NCBI GenBank assembly: GCA_963753575.1
Contig: CAVWCR010000002.1
Coordinates: forward strand, 372,001 to 436,000
Origin: VAZQ01 sp963753575
GTDB lineage: Bacteria; Pseudomonadota; Alphaproteobacteria; Rhizobiales; Xanthobacteraceae
Reading direction: 5' to 3'
DNA length: 64,000 nucleotides
The notes beneath the pieces are model-generated. The model worked only from the letters and a program-made list of their open reading frames with translations, made no database searches and was not told the DNA's origin. Shown here one piece after another: positions 63,010-64,000 of this stretch (its first letter is position 1; every line of letters begins with the position of its first letter). Made by a program: the position numbers and the translations under genes.

Positions 63010-64000
63010 ATCTGGGCGGTCATTCGCTGCTGGCGACGCGGCTGATCAGCCGCATCCGGGTGATGCTGGATGCCGAGATCGGCATCCGCAGCCTGTTCGA
63101 AGCCCCGACCGTCGCGGCGCTGTCGCGCCGTGTCGCGGGTGCGCAGGCGGCGCGGCCGCCGTTGCGGGCGCAGGCTCGCCCTGCCGAGATCCCGCTGTCG
63201 TATGCGCAGCGTCGGCTGTGGTTCCTCAACCGCCTGGAAGGGTCGAGCGCGCCCTACAACATCGTGATGGCGGTACGGTTGAGGGGGGCGCTCGATCGCG
63301 CGGCGCTGACGGCGGCGCTGGGTGACGTGGTGGAGCGGCACGAGAGCCTGCGCACGATCTTCCCCGACGAAGTGGGGGTGCCGCGCCAGCAGATCCTGGA
63401 TGGGGCGGCGTCACGTCCTGTGCTGTTGGAGGCGGCGGTGGAAGAGGCCGATCTGGCGGCCGCCTTGGGGCGTGCGGCCGGTCAGGGCTTTGATCTGGCG
63501 AGCGAGCTTCCGCTGCGGGCGCATCTGTTTGCGGTCGGGGCGCAAACGCACGTGCTGCTGCTGGTGCTGCACCACATTGCGGGCGACGGCTGGTCGCTGG
63601 GGCCGCTGTGGCGGGACTTGGCGGCGGCCTATGGGGGGCGCTGCCGGGGGGTTGCGCCGGGGTTTTCGGCATTGCCGGTGCAATATGCCGACTACACGTT
63701 GTGGCAGCGCGCGGCGCTGGGGGATGAGAGCGAGGCGGAGAGCGCGCTGGCGCGGCAGCTTTCGTTCTGGCGGGAGACCCTGCGGGGGCTGCCGGAGCAG
63801 ATCGATCTTCCGATCGATCGGGTCCGTCCTGCGGCGGCGAGCTACCGGGGTGACAGCGTGCCGCTGCGGCTGCCGGGTCGGCTGCATGAGGCGCTGTTGG
63901 GTCTTGCGCGCGACAGCGGAGCGAGCCTGTTCATGGTTCTGCAGGCGGGGCTTGCGGGGCTGCTCACGCGGCTTGGGGCGGGTGATGACATCCCGATTGG
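62250..64000 (+). CDS. Non-ribosomal peptide synthetase, part 4 (A end-T-C, open at window end)
   Basis: Continuation of the part 3 frame after the second indel; no stop before the window edge. It holds the end of A5 (HCYGPTEATTFS, GELYIAGAGLGRGYLG, NGKLDRRALP), T5 with LGGHSLLATRL (Ser codon at 63024) and C6 (IPLSYAQRRLWFLNRLEG, HHIAGDGWSLG), which looks like an L-donor condensation domain. There is no natural start codon at its head; GTG at 62412 or ATG at 62532 would be false starts. More modules or a thioesterase should follow outside the window. Confidence 0.85.

Overview
The window is GC-rich alphaproteobacterial chromosome, most likely from the order Hyphomicrobiales (Rhizobiales), near Bradyrhizobium and its relatives. 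The evidence is the gene order ccmI-ccmE-ccmF-ccmH (cycHJKL), degP-type protease, response regulator, sensor kinase, glnE, which I recall from rhizobia. A PleC-like kinase, pepN, orphan TctC-type binding proteins and many small secreted proteins fit the same group. I see no rRNA, tRNA, CRISPR array, transposase or integrase.

Layout. 1-6.1 kb: two tandem paralogous secreted proteins (regulatory-like beta domain, one CXXCH haem site, beta-propeller) and a small cytochrome c on the minus strand, divergent from a soluble flavoprotein; probably one periplasmic redox function. 6.1-9.1 kb: small hypothetical proteins, a DEDDh exonuclease and a secreted trypsin-like protease. 9.1-25.3 kb: housekeeping block on the plus strand with a PepSY protein, two-component system, glycine-zipper lipoprotein, SH3 protein, cytochrome c maturation, HtrA protease, second two-component system and GlnE. 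25.4-36.2 kb: orphan TRAP-type binding protein, PAS kinase, PepN, two TctC proteins, zinc alcohol dehydrogenase and a cation diffusion facilitator with an enlarged C-terminus.

36.7-64 kb is the accessory part: a non-ribosomal peptide locus that runs off the right edge. On the minus strand are a ParA-like ATPase, two DUF697-like membrane proteins flanking a CmlA-type diiron beta-hydroxylase, a tiny membrane protein, a cyclic-peptide-type ABC exporter and an SPFH/band-7 protein. On the plus strand are a VOC protein, a zinc-finger/trypsin-like fusion and a giant NRPS. Read with its reading-frame breaks repaired, the NRPS is C(degenerate)-A-T-C-A-T-C-A-T-C-A-T-E-C-A-T-C..., at least five complete modules. 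Adenylation pockets 3 and 4 read as phenylalanine, and module 4 epimerises. Modules 1, 2 and (after repair) 5 share one pocket that I cannot assign.

Points of most interest: (i) all six CmlA iron ligands I can align by spacing are present in the protein beside the NRPS, predicting beta-hydroxylation of a carrier-bound amino acid; (ii) the NRPS has four frame breaks, a tandem 3,153-bp module duplication and a 1.69-kb dispersed repeat, so it shows either recent module shuffling and decay or unpolished assembly errors; (iii) the first condensation domain has lost its catalytic histidine; (iv) ParA, DUF697 and SPFH proteins sit with the exporter and hydroxylase, which may be an undescribed way of placing or scaffolding an NRPS at the membrane.
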